A stretch of DNA of 64,000 nucleotides from Thalassia testudinum. Lineage: Eukaryota > Streptophyta > Magnoliopsida > Alismatales > Hydrocharitaceae. Position numbers and translations under genes: made by a program. A model generated the notes under the pieces. That model searched no databases. It had not been told where the DNA came from and saw nothing but the letters and a program-made list of their open reading frames with translations. The stretch is taken from positions 14,018,501 through 14,082,500 of the forward strand of contig JAZHRO010000073.1 of NCBI GenBank assembly GCA_037157565.1, given 5' to 3'. Shown here in pieces: positions 1-10,164 of this stretch (the stretch's first letter is position 1; each line of letters begins with the position of its first letter).

Positions 1-986
1 GGGACCTCACCCCGTGGTCAGGAGGTAGACAGCATAAGGCACTTTTTGCCTTTATGCGTCCGCGCGCCTCTGAGAGGTTCCGAGGTGGGACTAAATGTCC
101 CACCCCAATTGAGCGCGCGTTGCGGATGGAGCTGTGGGCGATCGTGGCTTCCCGCGCGGCCTTCGCCCCGTCTGTGAACCAGGGACGTTTCGCGGAGAGT
201 CCCTGCGCAACCTGGGAGTCAACCCTGGGCGAAGGCGTGCCTGCACCTGCAGGTGAAGCAGCTCTGCCTGCGCAGTAATGGCGACGGCGGGCGAGTCACC
301 TGGTCACAGAAGAACGGCCTCTCGGCCAAATCAGACAGGCGGGGGACCTTCGCCGTGGCACGGCGAAGGTGGTCAGGGGGTCTGCAGGGGGCGAGATGGA
401 GCTAACAGGTCGTCCTAGGTCAAACTGTGAGCGAGGAAGTGGGTGTGTTCGGTGGATCTGCAGAGGGTGTTTGGTGGGAAGTGGAGGGGCGGAAGAGGAT
501 CAGGGTGAGGAGGCGGAGGTTCTGCGGTGGTCGGCGAGCCGTGTGGGTCGCTGAGGTGATGGGAGCGGCTCGCCGGAGGGTGGTCGGAGGCGAAGAGGGT
601 GAGGGTGAACAGGAGCGGTCGAGGGTTTAATTGACTAAATTGAAAGCGGGGAAAGAAAGAGGAGAAGAAGGGGAGTAGCTCTAACTTAACTGCAGGGACG
701 AAGGGGGAGGAACAGGGCGACAGTCGTATCGACTGTCGCCGGAGAAGACGATGCCCAGTGGGGGGAGGACGGCGGTGACGACGGGGCAGAGGCAGCGCGC
801 GCCGGTATTGCGCGACGCGGGAAGAGCAGGGGAAGAAGTCTCTGCTGCTGGTATTGCGGCAGAGCGAAGAGGAGGAGGAGGAAGAACCGCCGGAGCTGGT
901 GGGCGTCTGCCGGAGTGAGAAGAGAGGAAAGTTGGGGGTTTTCTCCGTCAGATCCAGGCTGCCCTCGTCGGTGGAGCGGCGGGGGG

Positions 987-994
987 TATTTATA
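987..994 (-). promoter_or_regulatory. Putative LTR TATA box (Z)
   Basis: Minus strand reads TATAAATA in a GC-rich context, about 75 bases downstream of a strong hairpin. The D LTR has TTTATAAG in the corresponding place. Transcription of Z would run leftward out of the window. Confidence 0.55.
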
Positions 995-1065
995 GGGATG
1001 AAGCAGGGAGGAAGGCGGAGGGAGACGACGTGTCTCCCTCGCCGGAGAATGGTCGGAACATGAAC

Positions 1066-1153
1066 CCATACCGTCCGTGCGTTCGCACGGCCGGTATGGT
1101 GGCCTACAATGACCAGGGGGGTGCTCCTGCGACGGCTGACGACGCAGGGCACC
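1066..1153 (-). other. Two LTR hairpins (HP2 1066-1099, HP1 1120-1153)
   Basis: 1066-1099 is a 15-bp stem with one mismatch closed by a four-base loop (gttc on the + strand). 1120-1153 is a second inverted repeat (CCTGCG/CGCAGG core with GGTGC/CACC extension). Equivalent stems with different sequence occur at the same place in the D LTRs and, for HP2, in A's 3' LTR. Confidence 0.7.
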
Positions 1154-1248
1154 CCCGGTTTACTTGCCAGGTCCCTCACCTCACCCTGCGCGGCGCCATG
1201 CTCCGCGCAAGGTCGCCGGAGCATGGTGCTGGCAGGGTTTTGCAGGAG

Positions 1249-2575
1249 GGACCTGATTGCAAAGAACGAAGGAGAGTTAGGGGCCAAAATGCGAGGGTTC
1301 AAAAGTTGAGGGCCAAAGAGTAAATATATGAGGACCAAAGTGTAAAGTCGGTCAAGGAGGTTTCTTCTTAGGCTCAAGTTTTTATACATGACTAATTAGG
1401 ACCTAAGGAATCTGATGGTGAATTTTATTTTCATCTTAAACCTTGTTTGACCGGTCAATTTGCGCAAAAACCCAAATTAAGTTATTAATTGGGCATGGTT
1501 CTCAATGTAGGTCAAAATGGGTTCTAAAGGCCAAATTGAAGGTTCTAAACCCTAGAGATTATTTTTCTATGAATTTTAGAGGGTTTATTCTATTTTTACT
1601 TTGCCTCGAACCTTGTGAATTGAAGTGGGTTGTTTTAGGGTTATAGATTATCATTTGGTTCCTTGGAAGTGCTGTAGCCCTTGCTAGATCATCTCATCCC
1701 ACTTTTATTCTTATTAAGCTGTTTTGACCTGTGTTTGGTCCCTGAATTACCCTGTATGCAGTTTATACTGGTAAAATTGCACTTTTACCCCTTATGACTG
1801 GTTTTCTTCTCAAACTCAGAATTCTCTGAGTTAAGCTTTTCCTTGAGATATGTAGGAGCTTTTATCCTTTGTATTGGGTCAAAATGAGCTAGTTATGGCT
1901 CATGATGAGGTTCTCATCAGGACCTGATTGTAAAGAACGAAGAAGAGTTAGGGGCCAAAATGTGAGGGTTCAAAAGTTGAGGGCCAAAAAGTAAATAGAT
2001 GAGGACCAAAATGTAAAGTTGGTCAAGAAGGTTTCTTCTTAGGCTCAAGTTTTTATACATGACTAATTAGGACCTAAGGATTCTGATGGTGAATTTTATT
2101 TCTAGATAAAACCTTGTTTGTCCTGTCAATTTACGTAAAAACCCAAATTAAGTTATTAATTGGGCATTGTTCTCAATGTAGGTCAAAATGGGTTCCGAAG
2201 GCCAAATTGAAGGTTCTAAACCCTAGAGATTATTTTTCTATGAATTTTAGAGGGTTTATTCTATTTTTACTTTGCCTCGAACCTCGTGAATTGAAGTGGG
2301 TTTGTTTTAAAGTTACAGATTATCATTTAGTTCCTTGGAATTGCTGTAGCCCTTATCAGATCATCCCACTTTCCTTCTTATTCGATTTGTTTGACCTATG
2401 TTTGGACCTGTATGCAGATTATACTGGTAAAATTGCATTTTTACCCCTTATGACTTGTTTTCTCCTTAAACTCAGAATTCTCTGAGTTAAGCCTTTCCTT
2501 GAGTTATGTAGGAGCTTTTATCCTTTGTATTAGGTCAAAATGATCTAGTTATGGCTCATGATGAGGTTCTCATCA
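1249..2575 (-). repeat. Tandem duplication of the first ~660 bp of the Z LTR
   Basis: 1249-1919 and 1920-2575 are two direct copies. Each starts 'ggacctgattg' and ends with the LTR terminus 'ggttctcatca'. They differ by scattered substitutions and small indels. Read on the minus strand, the LTR start plus about 660 bases is present twice in succession, so there are two LTR 5' termini. The D and A LTRs do not show this duplication. Confidence 0.9.
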
Positions 2576-2799
2576 ATGCACATAAATTGTTTTTGTGCAT
2601 AGGCCTTATCGTCTCAGTACCACGGGGTGAGGTCCCACTTACCCTTCACTTGCCTCGTTTGTGATCTTGCCTCCGTGGACCTGGCTTGACCCATTTACCC
2701 AACCTAGTGCACCTCCCCCACCACAGCACGCCAGTGGGCCAGGTCGCAGGTGCGTACCCGATCTGATTACTCAAGACGGTGGCTCTCGGAGAGCGAACC

Positions 2800-3232
2800 T
2801 AAGAGAGAAAAAGGAGAAGAGAGTGCACGCAGGTAGGGGTAGGTTTTGCTCTACAGGGAAAGGAGAAGAAGAAGCCAAGGGTTGAAGTCAAGGAAGAAGA
2901 AGGAGGAGGCCGATAAGGAAGGAGAAAACAAGGCTGAAGAGGAAAGGGCTGAAGAGAAAGAAAGAGAAGGACTGAAGGAAGAAGAAGGAGCCACCAAAGA
3001 AAGAGAAAGAAGGAATTGAAGGAAGGAAAAGGTTGAAGAAGAAAGCAGAGGAAGAGAAAGGTTAAGGCAGGAATCAGAAGAAGAGAAAGAAGACAGAGAA
3101 GGTCAAGAAAAGAGAAGACAAAGAGAAAAAAGAGCCAACAACAGAGAAAGGAAGAAGAAGAAAAAGAAGAAGAGAGATTGCAAGAGAAATCAGGGAAAGA
3201 AGGCAGAGAAAGAAGAAAGAGAAGATACTGTA
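2800..3232 (+). repeat. Purine-rich (A/G) tract in A LTR
   Basis: About 430 bases almost wholly A and G (gaagaa/aaagag type units). The same tract occurs at 48115-48600 and 59110-59610 in the D LTRs. It gives long low-complexity K/E/R frames on the + strand and F/L/S frames on the minus strand, which I do not count as genes. Confidence 0.85.
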
Positions 3233-3247
3233 GCCCTTCATTTTTAA

Positions 3248-3273
3248 GACGTCTGATTACAAAATCAGACGTC
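3248..3273 (+). other. Perfect 11-bp hairpin in A LTR
   Basis: Arms gacgtctgatt and aatcagacgtc with loop acaa. The core TCTGATT/AATCAGA is preserved in both D LTRs (48304-48321 and 59313-59330). It lies in the probable R/U5 part of the LTR. Confidence 0.75.
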
Positions 3274-3532
3274 CAATTCTTCACAAGTCCTCATTTATTT
3301 TTTTAGCTGCATTTTATTATCCATATACTCATGCTTTACATTTTTCATTAGATTTTTTAGTAATATTATGTGTTCAAATTGCATTCATTGAACTTAGTGC
3401 ATGAATTCCATTTGCTTCCTATGTTCGACCTCGGACTTTAAATTCGAGTAATAAAATCTATTTAATTTCAAAGCGATTTCGACTATATTACAACGTGACT
3501 TTTCTAAACTCGATTTCGCCTTGCAAACATTT

Positions 3533-3550
3533 TGGCGCCGTTGCTGGGGA
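3533..3550 (+). other. Primer binding site of element A (tRNA-Asp type)
   Basis: TGGCGCCGTTGCTGGGGA lies four bases after the LTR end. It is complementary, with one mismatch, to the 3' end of plant tRNA-Asp as I know it (…CCCGGCAACGGCGCCA). This primer choice is typical of the Athila and Tat groups. Confidence 0.85.
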
Positions 3551-4997
3551 GCAATGCGCAATTCATTACTAGTCTCTACATTATTTTGATTATATCTGAG
3601 CACTAACTTGCTCTATTTGTCTTGTTGTGATTTTGCGAGGTATTTCATGAGGAGATCTCCCGTGCAATTCAACCACTCCAAGGCAAGTAACTTCTCTATT
3701 CTTCCCTAATCCATCTCTTAATCTTGGGAAGAGAAAAAGGAAGCAATCAATTATGAATCAATTGCCTTATTTTTTTTAGTAATTATCATTTTAAAGACAA
3801 AGTTTCCTAATTTGCGAAATTTTTTTCAAATTTTGTTGAAGTTGAAGCGATTTCTAGAGATCCTACCCCAAAATTCCTACGCCTATTAGGGATCACACTT
3901 ACTTTCTAAATCTCTATGGACTACACACTTCTTGTTTAAAGTCCAAAGAGAACTTCTGTGAAACTCAAAAAGGACTTGGAAATAAAGCCAATTAGGGTTT
4001 CTACATTATGGTTTTGGAGTGCTAGTTCACACATGCCTGCATAAAAGGAAACAAACCTGCCCGCATCTGTGTGCTACCTAAGCCTTTAATTGAAAGGATC
4101 TAACCAAGACAAACCCTAAAATCAGGCTCTAAAATCACTTGAACCTTAAAATCCTTGGACCTAATAACCTGGGAGTCAAATCAGGGTGATTTTTAGGTCT
4201 TGACCTAGAATCATTCTGCCATCTTTAGGGTAGGTCAGGTGAAGTTGGACCACATTGTAGGCCAACCAACCTCCAAATTAGGTCACAAGTCCAAATAACT
4301 ACTAATTCAAGTGAAATCAAAGGCACAAACTTGGACATAAAACTGGTAGACTTAAGAGGTCAAGTTATCCATTCTAGCCTACCTAGACCCTCAGTGACAA
4401 GAGAGGTCGGGTGGGGGAAACCCTGTAACCCGTGGGGGCGCTCTACCGTGTAGGGGTCTTTGCGAGACTCTCCCTCTCTGGCTGCCCAGGTAATTCTTAG
4501 GTGGATGACTTTTTGATTCAGGGGTATCATCTGCCCCGAACCTCCATAGTCATCCAAAAATCTTTGGGTGCCTTGATTGAGTCAATAACACATCCAGTCC
4601 CTCAACCCTTCTCTTTAGAGCACACACACATCAATGGGAGTCTCTATTTAGATCTAATCACTTCATTCTAAGACTTGAATTCTAATTCTACATCTTGATT
4701 CCACCATCTGATTCAAATATGTAGCCTGGTTACTTACGAATACCATTCAAGAAACCTAAATCAGAAAGATCCATGAGAGATAGAATGATTGAGGATGCCC
4801 TTGAATTTTATGAGATTGAGTACAAAACCTTAACACCAGTAGAAGACATTCAGGTTAATGTACTAACAACAACAACCTTCATCATAAACTGTGCCCAATT
4901 GTTATTAACAGAAGCAACCAAGCGATCAACCTGAGTCATTCTCATAACAGGATACATTCAGATAGAAAAATTGCATAACTTTGAATACCTCTAATGC
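3551..4997 (+). other. Untranslated leader of element A
   Basis: Mostly AT-rich sequence with no recognisable coding content. It includes a block at about 4345-4580 that is strongly conserved in element D's leader (about 49490-49725). The block includes 'gggggcgctctacc' and 'tgaccccttgg'-like segments and ends near 'tgggtgccttgattg'. It is a candidate packaging or translation-control region. The rest shows nothing I can name. Confidence 0.6.
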
Positions 4998-6430
4998 ATG
5001 ACAAATCCTGTACTTTGGGAACAACACCAAGATGATCTTGAAAAATGGGAAGAGATGATGAGATTGTTGAAACAAGTTATTGATCAGAAATACCCATACA
5101 TGGACCAAACAGTTCATAAAACATCTTGGAATAGTATTGAGGACCAATCTGATTTTCCAAATCCTGGGTTTGAGGCACAAGGTTGTTGTGAATTCCCAAC
5201 CCAGATGGAATATAACATGCCTGATCTTGAATTAGGTTGGGAAGTCCCAACTGCAAGAGAACACGATTTTGAGCCAGCCCTAGAAAACCAACATCCTAGG
5301 TCACCAAGCACAGAATTCCGAGACTCCTGTAATGATGAGATTAAAATAGAACCTCTCGAGGGTGTAAATCCCACCCCTTATTCTAATAAGGTGACCTTGA
5401 AGGTAATGCTGACCTAGATTCTAGTGATTCAACCCACATCCTCAGCCTAGAATCTGAATCTGAATCATATTGGGAAGACTACAAGGCCCCATATGGCGAA
5501 GATTAATGTTTAAATGAAGAGTATGATTCTGGGCCTTTATTTGATGAATATCTCTCTCCAACATCCTCAGAGATACAGATTGATTTTTCAGAAGTCACAC
5601 CAATCTACGATACAGAAACCAAGGAGTTGGAAGAGTGGGGTTTTAATTGTGTATTTCCTACAAGCCTAGAACTTGAGCCTCGACCAAATAAGGACACCTC
5701 TTTGAGCTCAGAATCGAAGAATAGGCTAGACCCAACTCAGGTTGCTGAGTCTACATCTTGTGATTTATTCTGTGGTGGAACCTCTGATCTCGAATTGAAC
5801 TCAGAACTTAATTTCTCCAATGATTTCAAATCCTACCATGATTTCGAGGAACCTTTGTGTCCTGACTATGACAAGCTAATCTACGACCTCAACTCTCATG
5901 ATTCATTCTCCAACTCTGACTCTGAGGCCCCTGATCCCGAGATCGCTGATTTAAATTCAGGTTCCAGTATGAAGGAATCATTTCTTTTCGATCCTTAGGA
6001 ATCAAGACCAGAAAGTGCCGAGAGTGATTATAACCCAGAATTCGAATCTTTTCTTGACCTAGGTTTTCTTCATCTTATAAACACTCTTCAGGCATTCACT
6101 TTTGAATTTGATGGCTACTGTGAGGACTCTCTAAATGAACCCACCTGTAATTTCTTTGTAGAGGAGCCCTCATACACAATTCTTATTGAAGCCACCTCCT
6201 TCGCATGTAAGGAACCCATCCAAACCTGTTTTCAACCTCGACCCGCAACCAGACTCAATTTCTATTCTGATTCCCCTCTTACTGAGTCGATTGCAGATGA
6301 TTCGCCTCCACATCTTTATCGGGTTTCTGACATTGATCAAACTGCAATCCATGCTCCATCATTCTCTGATCACTCCTGTAGGGTTTCCGCATTATCCACT
6401 GATTACTTTATGGATCCCTACCTTGACTAG
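4998..6430 (+). pseudogene. Long acidic open frame of element A, function unknown
   Basis: An ATG at 4998 opens 139 codons. A frame change near 5411 leads into a second frame that stays coding-like to the TAG at 6428-6430, interrupted by a TAA at about 5504 and a TAG at 5996-5998. Counting through these breaks gives about 480 codons. The product is rich in D, E, S and P. Near the start is a short charged, possibly helical segment ('LEKWEEMMRLLKQVID'). There is no CCHC knuckle, no protease DxG, no RT or integrase motif, no clear signal peptide and no membrane segment. It occupies the gag-pol position, between the conserved leader block and the post-ORF hairpin. Element B has a comparable acidic frame in the same place. 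I do not recognise the family. It could be a gag-derived or accessory protein of a non-autonomous element. Confidence 0.6.
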
Positions 6431-6695
6431 GCTGATTCGACTTAGCCAAACCCTAGGTTCACACTTCCACATCATTTCGAGCTCCATAGTATATGGTGGG
6501 TTCCACATCTCTTGATCTACATTTATCAACCCACCAGATTGATTGTGTTTGGGTTGCATCATTAGCCTGTTGATTTGAACAAGCACCTGGTTGGACCAAC
6601 CAGGCTTTTGATCAAGGTGCTTGTTTTACAAAACTCAGCTGATTTGACCACTCCCTCTCCATACCATTTCCTGCTCGACTGAAGGCATTGAATTT

Positions 6696-6720
6696 AGCGC
6701 TTAACGGGAGGCAACCCGTC
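6696..6720 (+). other. Post-ORF hairpin motif (AGCGC…GGGAGGCA…CCC), element A
   Basis: Follows the end of the coding region: agcgcttaacgggaggcaac, then ccg. A short stem ACGGG/CCCGT encloses AGGCAA. The same motif follows pol in C (18967-18992), D (55479-55500) and E (30684-30709, minus strand), with changed but still paired stem bases. Confidence 0.65.
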
Positions 6721-6947
6721 ATTCAAAAAACCTCGAGATCCTTCTGATTATCCATCCGTACTTCACATCTATTGCACCCTAAGTTTGATTTTAGAATAGT
6801 CGATCCCACCTCTGGTACATGTGCCAGAGCCTGAAATCGTCCGCAACAGTCATTCTCAATCCGTTCACACACCTGATAAATCCTGTTCTAAATTCCTGAA
6901 ACCCAGACCTATTTTACACCCTCCGTTTACAATGACATTGCAAACTT

Positions 6948-6961
6948 AGGCATGGGGGGGT
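6948..6961 (+). other. Internal polypurine tract (PPT1), element A
   Basis: aggcatgggggggt, preceded by 'caatgacattgcaaactt' as in D. It lies about 1.36 kb before the 3' LTR and resembles the LTR-proximal tract at 8313-8325. Confidence 0.65.
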
Positions 6962-8287
6962 GGTAAAGTGCAAACATACATAAATCAAAATTCAGAAGGG
7001 TTTTCACAAAAAAAATCACATATGCCAAAAATACCAAAAAAAAAAGAAAATTGTGAAAAAGAACAAAAAAATGGAGGAGAAAAGAACATTTTGAGGTCAT
7101 ACAAATCATGAGGAGAAAAGGGGAAAAGTGAAAAATGTCAAAAAAGGAGCACAAAATGAAAAGAAAAAACAAGAGATAGTCATTAGTAAGAAATTAAGGG
7201 ATTAACTAAGTTCTAGACCATATCAAGAAAAAGAAAATGAATGGAAAGAAAGTACTAATGAGACACAAAAGAGATTAGTAGGAACGCTGATTTTAGGTCT
7301 CTTGGGATAGACTCCTAGGCTTAAAAATTCAAGTATCTGGTAAGATCTAGATAGCCCTTAAGAGGTTGGGGAAAATGCGAAGCTTAAGTATTAGGTCTAA
7401 GGTTTAGGGAGCATTCGGCCTCTTTAATTGACCTCTGGTTTGCGGGACTAAGTAACCTAAGCACCCCAATCCACACATAGTCTAGTTTAGTGCGCATAAT
7501 TATCAAAATCATGCAAAAGCATTTAATTGTTCCGAAAAAGTCGCCTAGATTAGGAGCGGCCGATCAACACAAGTTGATTTAGATGTGTTCCTAGTGCAGA
7601 GAGGCGAGAAATTCCCCTCGAAGATGCGCAATAACATATCGTCTTCTCGATGCTTGTCTCTTAGGATATTTACATATCCTACTGGGGGCATGTAAGCACC
7701 CTGTGCTGGTCCAGATGCCATGGGAGACATTATCATGAAATGTTGATTGCCAAGGTCTAGATTTAGCTACAGAACACCATGGGTGGGATTATCTTGAAAT
7801 CTCGAAAGCCAGGGTTTTGGGGGTTGCTATGGGCGGTGCTATCACGAAGCATCAATTGCCAAGGACCCTTTGAGGATTGATGATGGGGACTAGGAATCCG
7901 ATACAGACCATGTTGAGAAGTTAATCCAAAGCTAGAAATAAAAAGAAAAGAGAGAGAAAACTCTCCAAACAAAGAAAATCCTCTGTCTCTCTCTTACAAA
8001 AAACGCACTACAAACTGAACCAATGCTAAAATATGTTACATGCACGAGTGCTTTAATCGCGGAGTCCAATGAATCTTAGGATAGTTCTTGTGGGCCTTAA
8101 AAACCTTTGCAGCAGATTAAGGCTATAGCTGGTCAGGTCCAGATCTTGGTTGGTACTTGAATACCTCTAGGCCTATCATCGGCATTCTAACCTACTCAAA
8201 AAGAAAAAAAGCACTCATCTTAATTTCTGACATAATTTCTGAACATCAGGGAACTCATGGTCTAGAATCGAAGTTAAAATCTTAAAA
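6962..8287 (+). other. 3' module between the two polypurine tracts, element A
   Basis: Non-coding. It contains an A-rich stretch (about 6990-7260) and then, at about 7719-7865, three spaced direct repeats built on 'ccatggg…attatc…gaaatctcgaaagccagg'. Element D (56450-56590) and element B (41836-41985) carry the same three-copy arrangement, followed by 'gatggggact…tacagaccatgttga'. The order is conserved across the three elements. Confidence 0.6.
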
Positions 8288-8325
8288 TTTTGCTAAGGGA
8301 CTAGCAAAAGCTAGGCATGGGGGTC
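8288..8325 (+). other. Hairpin plus LTR-proximal polypurine tract (PPT2), element A
   Basis: Arms TTTTGCTA and TAGCAAAA (8288-8309), then ctaggcatgggggtc, immediately before the 3' LTR start TGATGAG at 8326. The same cassette precedes the 3' LTR in B, C, D and E. Confidence 0.8.
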
Positions 8326-8427
8326 TGATGAGAACACCATCATGAGCCCTAGCTAGCCCATTTTGACCCAAAGAAGAGAACAAAAGCTCCTACATAACCA
8401 ACTGGAGCTCCTAATTCACTGAATAAT
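8326..8427 (+). repeat. Element A 3' LTR, first ~100 bp
   Basis: Starts TGATGAGAACACC and matches the start of the Z and D LTRs. It is broken by the LINE just after 'aattcactgaataa' and resumes at 62256-62271 with 'aattcactaaagtaag'. Confidence 0.9.
8413..8426 (+). repeat. LINE target-site duplication, left copy
   Basis: aattcactgaataa. It matches 62256-62270 (aattcactaaagtaa) with two small differences. It sits next to the poly-T that marks the LINE 3' end. Confidence 0.75.
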
Positions 8428-8975
8428 CATTTTTTTTTTAGAATGAAAGGAATGCTATCGAATCACCGATAGCAAACTAGGAGAGCTTTTATTAACAAAG
8501 AATAATGAAATAATTACATGGTCGAACCCCATTGATGTATGAGATTCCAGCAGCTATTGACAATCTTATCCACATTCACTGGACTCTCTTGAAAAACGCA
8601 CTCATTCCTAGCCCTCTAGATAGACAATAGAACAACCACCATAGATAAACATGGTTTATTCACCCTCCCAAGAGAACTCCAAAGATTCTCCCATGTGGGA
8701 AGAGAATCTCTACAAACTCTCCTCCAGACAAAATCTGTGATCATACACGAAGAAAAAAAATGAGTGCTGGAGTCGTTATGCATCCCACATAAGTGGCAAA
8801 ACTTGGTAGGAGTTCCCATTCTCCTGTGCCTCAGATCTCTAGCAATCAGACCATCCCTTCTGCATAACCACAAAAAAATTTATACCTTCAGTGGTACCTT
8901 TAATTTCCATAACTTTTTTCCCACCTCATCAACTTACGCCATCTTGGATGAGTTAACCAGCTTGTCATAGGCAGA
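8428..8975 (-). pseudogene. LINE fragment 3: C-terminal zinc-binding domain and poly-A end
   Basis: On the minus strand this is the 3' end of the L1-type LINE whose other parts lie at 43881-46028 and 59817-62255. The frame at 8616-8873 reads WLCRRDGLIARDLRHRRMG, followed by a CHLC…H…C pattern. This is the zf-RVT domain found at the C terminus of plant LINE ORF2 proteins. The domain continues upstream to about 8970 with one or two stops. A ten-base T run on the + strand (8430-8439) represents the poly-A tail. The fragment is cut from the RT part by element B, inserted at 8975/8976. Confidence 0.85.
8971..8975 (+). repeat. Element B target-site duplication, left copy
   Basis: gcaga. The right copy at 43881-43885 is gcagc (4 of 5 match). 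Both flank LINE sequence that is continuous across them. Confidence 0.65.
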
Positions 8976-9221
8976 TGGTTAGCCCATATTTGTGGGCTAT
9001 TTAAGTATTTAAGTGCCTAGGCATTAAGTTAATTCTAACATTTATTTAGCATAAATTAGGATGTAAATAGATTAATTTATATTTATAATTTAATTACATA
9101 ATTCATGCATTTCATTCATATTTAAATGCATTTAGAATTAACTTAGAATTTCATTTATTTAATTAGTTAACCAATTAGGTGCATTGCATGCATTATTTTA
9201 AGTTACATAAAAGTTGAGGGT
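8976..9221 (+). repeat. Element B 5' LTR, part 1
   Basis: Aligns base for base with 42392-42636 of the 3' LTR, with scattered transitions. It is interrupted by element C after AGGGT. The LTR resumes at 22577. Confidence 0.9.
9217..9221 (+). repeat. Element C target-site duplication, left copy
   Basis: AGGGT, identical to 22572-22576. The uninterrupted 3' LTR of B has the site once. Confidence 0.85.
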
Positions 9222-10099
9222 TGATTGCATAGCAAAAATACACCAGTAATTATGCCATCTTGTGTTATTTCCTAGCACTGCCATTGCATCTTATATAGCT
9301 ATAGTTGCATTTGTAAATAAACACATGCATGCGTTGTGGATAATGTGAATAATTGGCCATCTAATTAACATCTTCATCATGGGCTGCATTGCAAATTCAC
9401 CACTAATCATTTTTTTATTTTGACTTTGAAATTCTTCTCCCTCGCATAGCTCATGGCATGGGGAATGCACCTCTTCGCACCACTCCTCTGCCAGCAGCAT
9501 GGCAAGAGGTCCTCTGCCAATAGCATTGGATGGCGTTCTTCTTCCTCTTTAAAACCATTGGCCCTCTCCCTCGTGTGGGCAGACCCGGAGACACCACACT
9601 TCCACCCTCCCCTACGCACCACTCACACCACTCTCTGCTGGGCACTCGTTTCCCCTCTCTCTCTCCATACACAACACCTCTTCTTACCAGTTGAGAAGAG
9701 GAACGTTGAGTGCAGGAGAAGCTCACAGTGGTTCAGGACCCTACTGTGAGCTCCACCACCGCCCAGCTCCATCGTGAGCAGGTGGGCGTGGTGGGTTCTT
9801 GTCTTATTTCCCTTTTTATTTCTTCGTGTTTGGCTTTCTGTTCTCTATTTGGTTATCGTTTACAGGTTACTCTCCGTCTCCATTAGAGTAGCAGAGCTCC
9901 AAGCTCTGAAGCTCGCGCACAGCTACAGTGCGCACTCCGCCGCCTCCACGTGCCTTCTCGCGCCTTAGGCGCCTGTTTCGCATGCTCTGTGCATGCCAGC
10001 CGACCACCCTCGCCCCTCTCCACGTGCCCTGTTGCAAACCCCCGCCTGCAGCCCGGCCGGTTTCCTCGCAAATTAGCCGATCACCTTTTTGCCCTTGCA

Positions 10100-10164
10100 C
10101 TGTAGCCGCGACCTCACATGGCTACAGAACGGTGATCGGTTTGTTTCTCACTTATCCGGTCACC
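10100..10164 (+). other. Inverted repeats in C 5' LTR
   Basis: ctgtagcc…ggctacag (10100-10127), then ggtgatcgg…ccggtcacc (10131-10164). Related and better-paired hairpins occur in both E LTRs. The 3' LTR copy of C (21125-21190) is partly decayed. Confidence 0.6.

Larger units (their letters stand above)
1..2575 (-). mobile_element. Element Z: partial LTR of a gypsy element, reverse orientation
   Basis: On the minus strand this stretch begins TGATGAGAACC at 2575 and matches the D-element LTR (57037 onward) in order: the 5' AT-rich part, the 'gcaatcaggtcc' region, the GC-rich part with two hairpins, a TATA box, and at the left edge the 'ggggtgaggtccc' segment that lies about 1,910 bases into the D LTR. 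The remainder runs off the window. Its terminal TG at 2575 abuts + strand LTR sequence of element A at 2576, so Z is inserted in A's 5' LTR in opposite orientation. Whether it is a full element, a solo LTR or a 5' LTR cannot be seen, and its target-site duplication cannot be tested. A 324-codon open frame on the minus strand (415-1389) has no recognisable domain and is taken as chance. Confidence 0.85.
2576..3529 (+). repeat. Element A 5' LTR, 3' portion
   Basis: Begins abruptly after Z at 2575/2576 with sequence equivalent to D LTR positions near 58885 ('cctatacataaattg' region). It passes the 'ggggtgaggtccc' segment at 2626, a purine-rich tract, a hairpin and a pyrimidine-rich/AT stretch, and ends with CA at 3529 just before the PBS. 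The upstream part lies beyond Z, outside the window. Confidence 0.85.
2576..8427 (+). mobile_element. Element A, left part: non-autonomous Athila-like LTR retrotransposon
   Basis: The part of A before the LINE insertion comprises the 3' portion of the 5' LTR (2576-3529), a tRNA-Asp-type PBS (3533-3550), a 4.8 kb internal region (3530-8325) and the first ~100 bases of the 3' LTR (8326-8427). The 3' LTR resumes at 62256. The internal region has no gag, protease, reverse transcriptase or integrase motif in any frame. It holds instead one long acidic frame (4998-6430). Leader block, post-ORF hairpin, both polypurine tracts and the 3' module align with element D, so A looks like a non-autonomous derivative dependent on a D-like element. 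This is the oldest visible layer, because Z and the LINE are inserted into it. Confidence 0.85.

Noticed and set aside
415..1389. 324-codon minus-strand open frame in the Z LTR
   Set aside because: GC-rich LTR sequence with few stops by composition. No domain is recognised and the frame is not kept in the D or A LTRs.
2799..3284. F/L/S-rich minus frame resembling a string of membrane segments (also 48174-48621, 59228-59743)
   Set aside because: Antisense reading of the purine tract. The hydrophobicity comes from base composition alone.
3533..3550. A tRNA-Asp gene fragment
   Set aside because: Only the 18-base primer-binding complement is present, with no cloverleaf around it.
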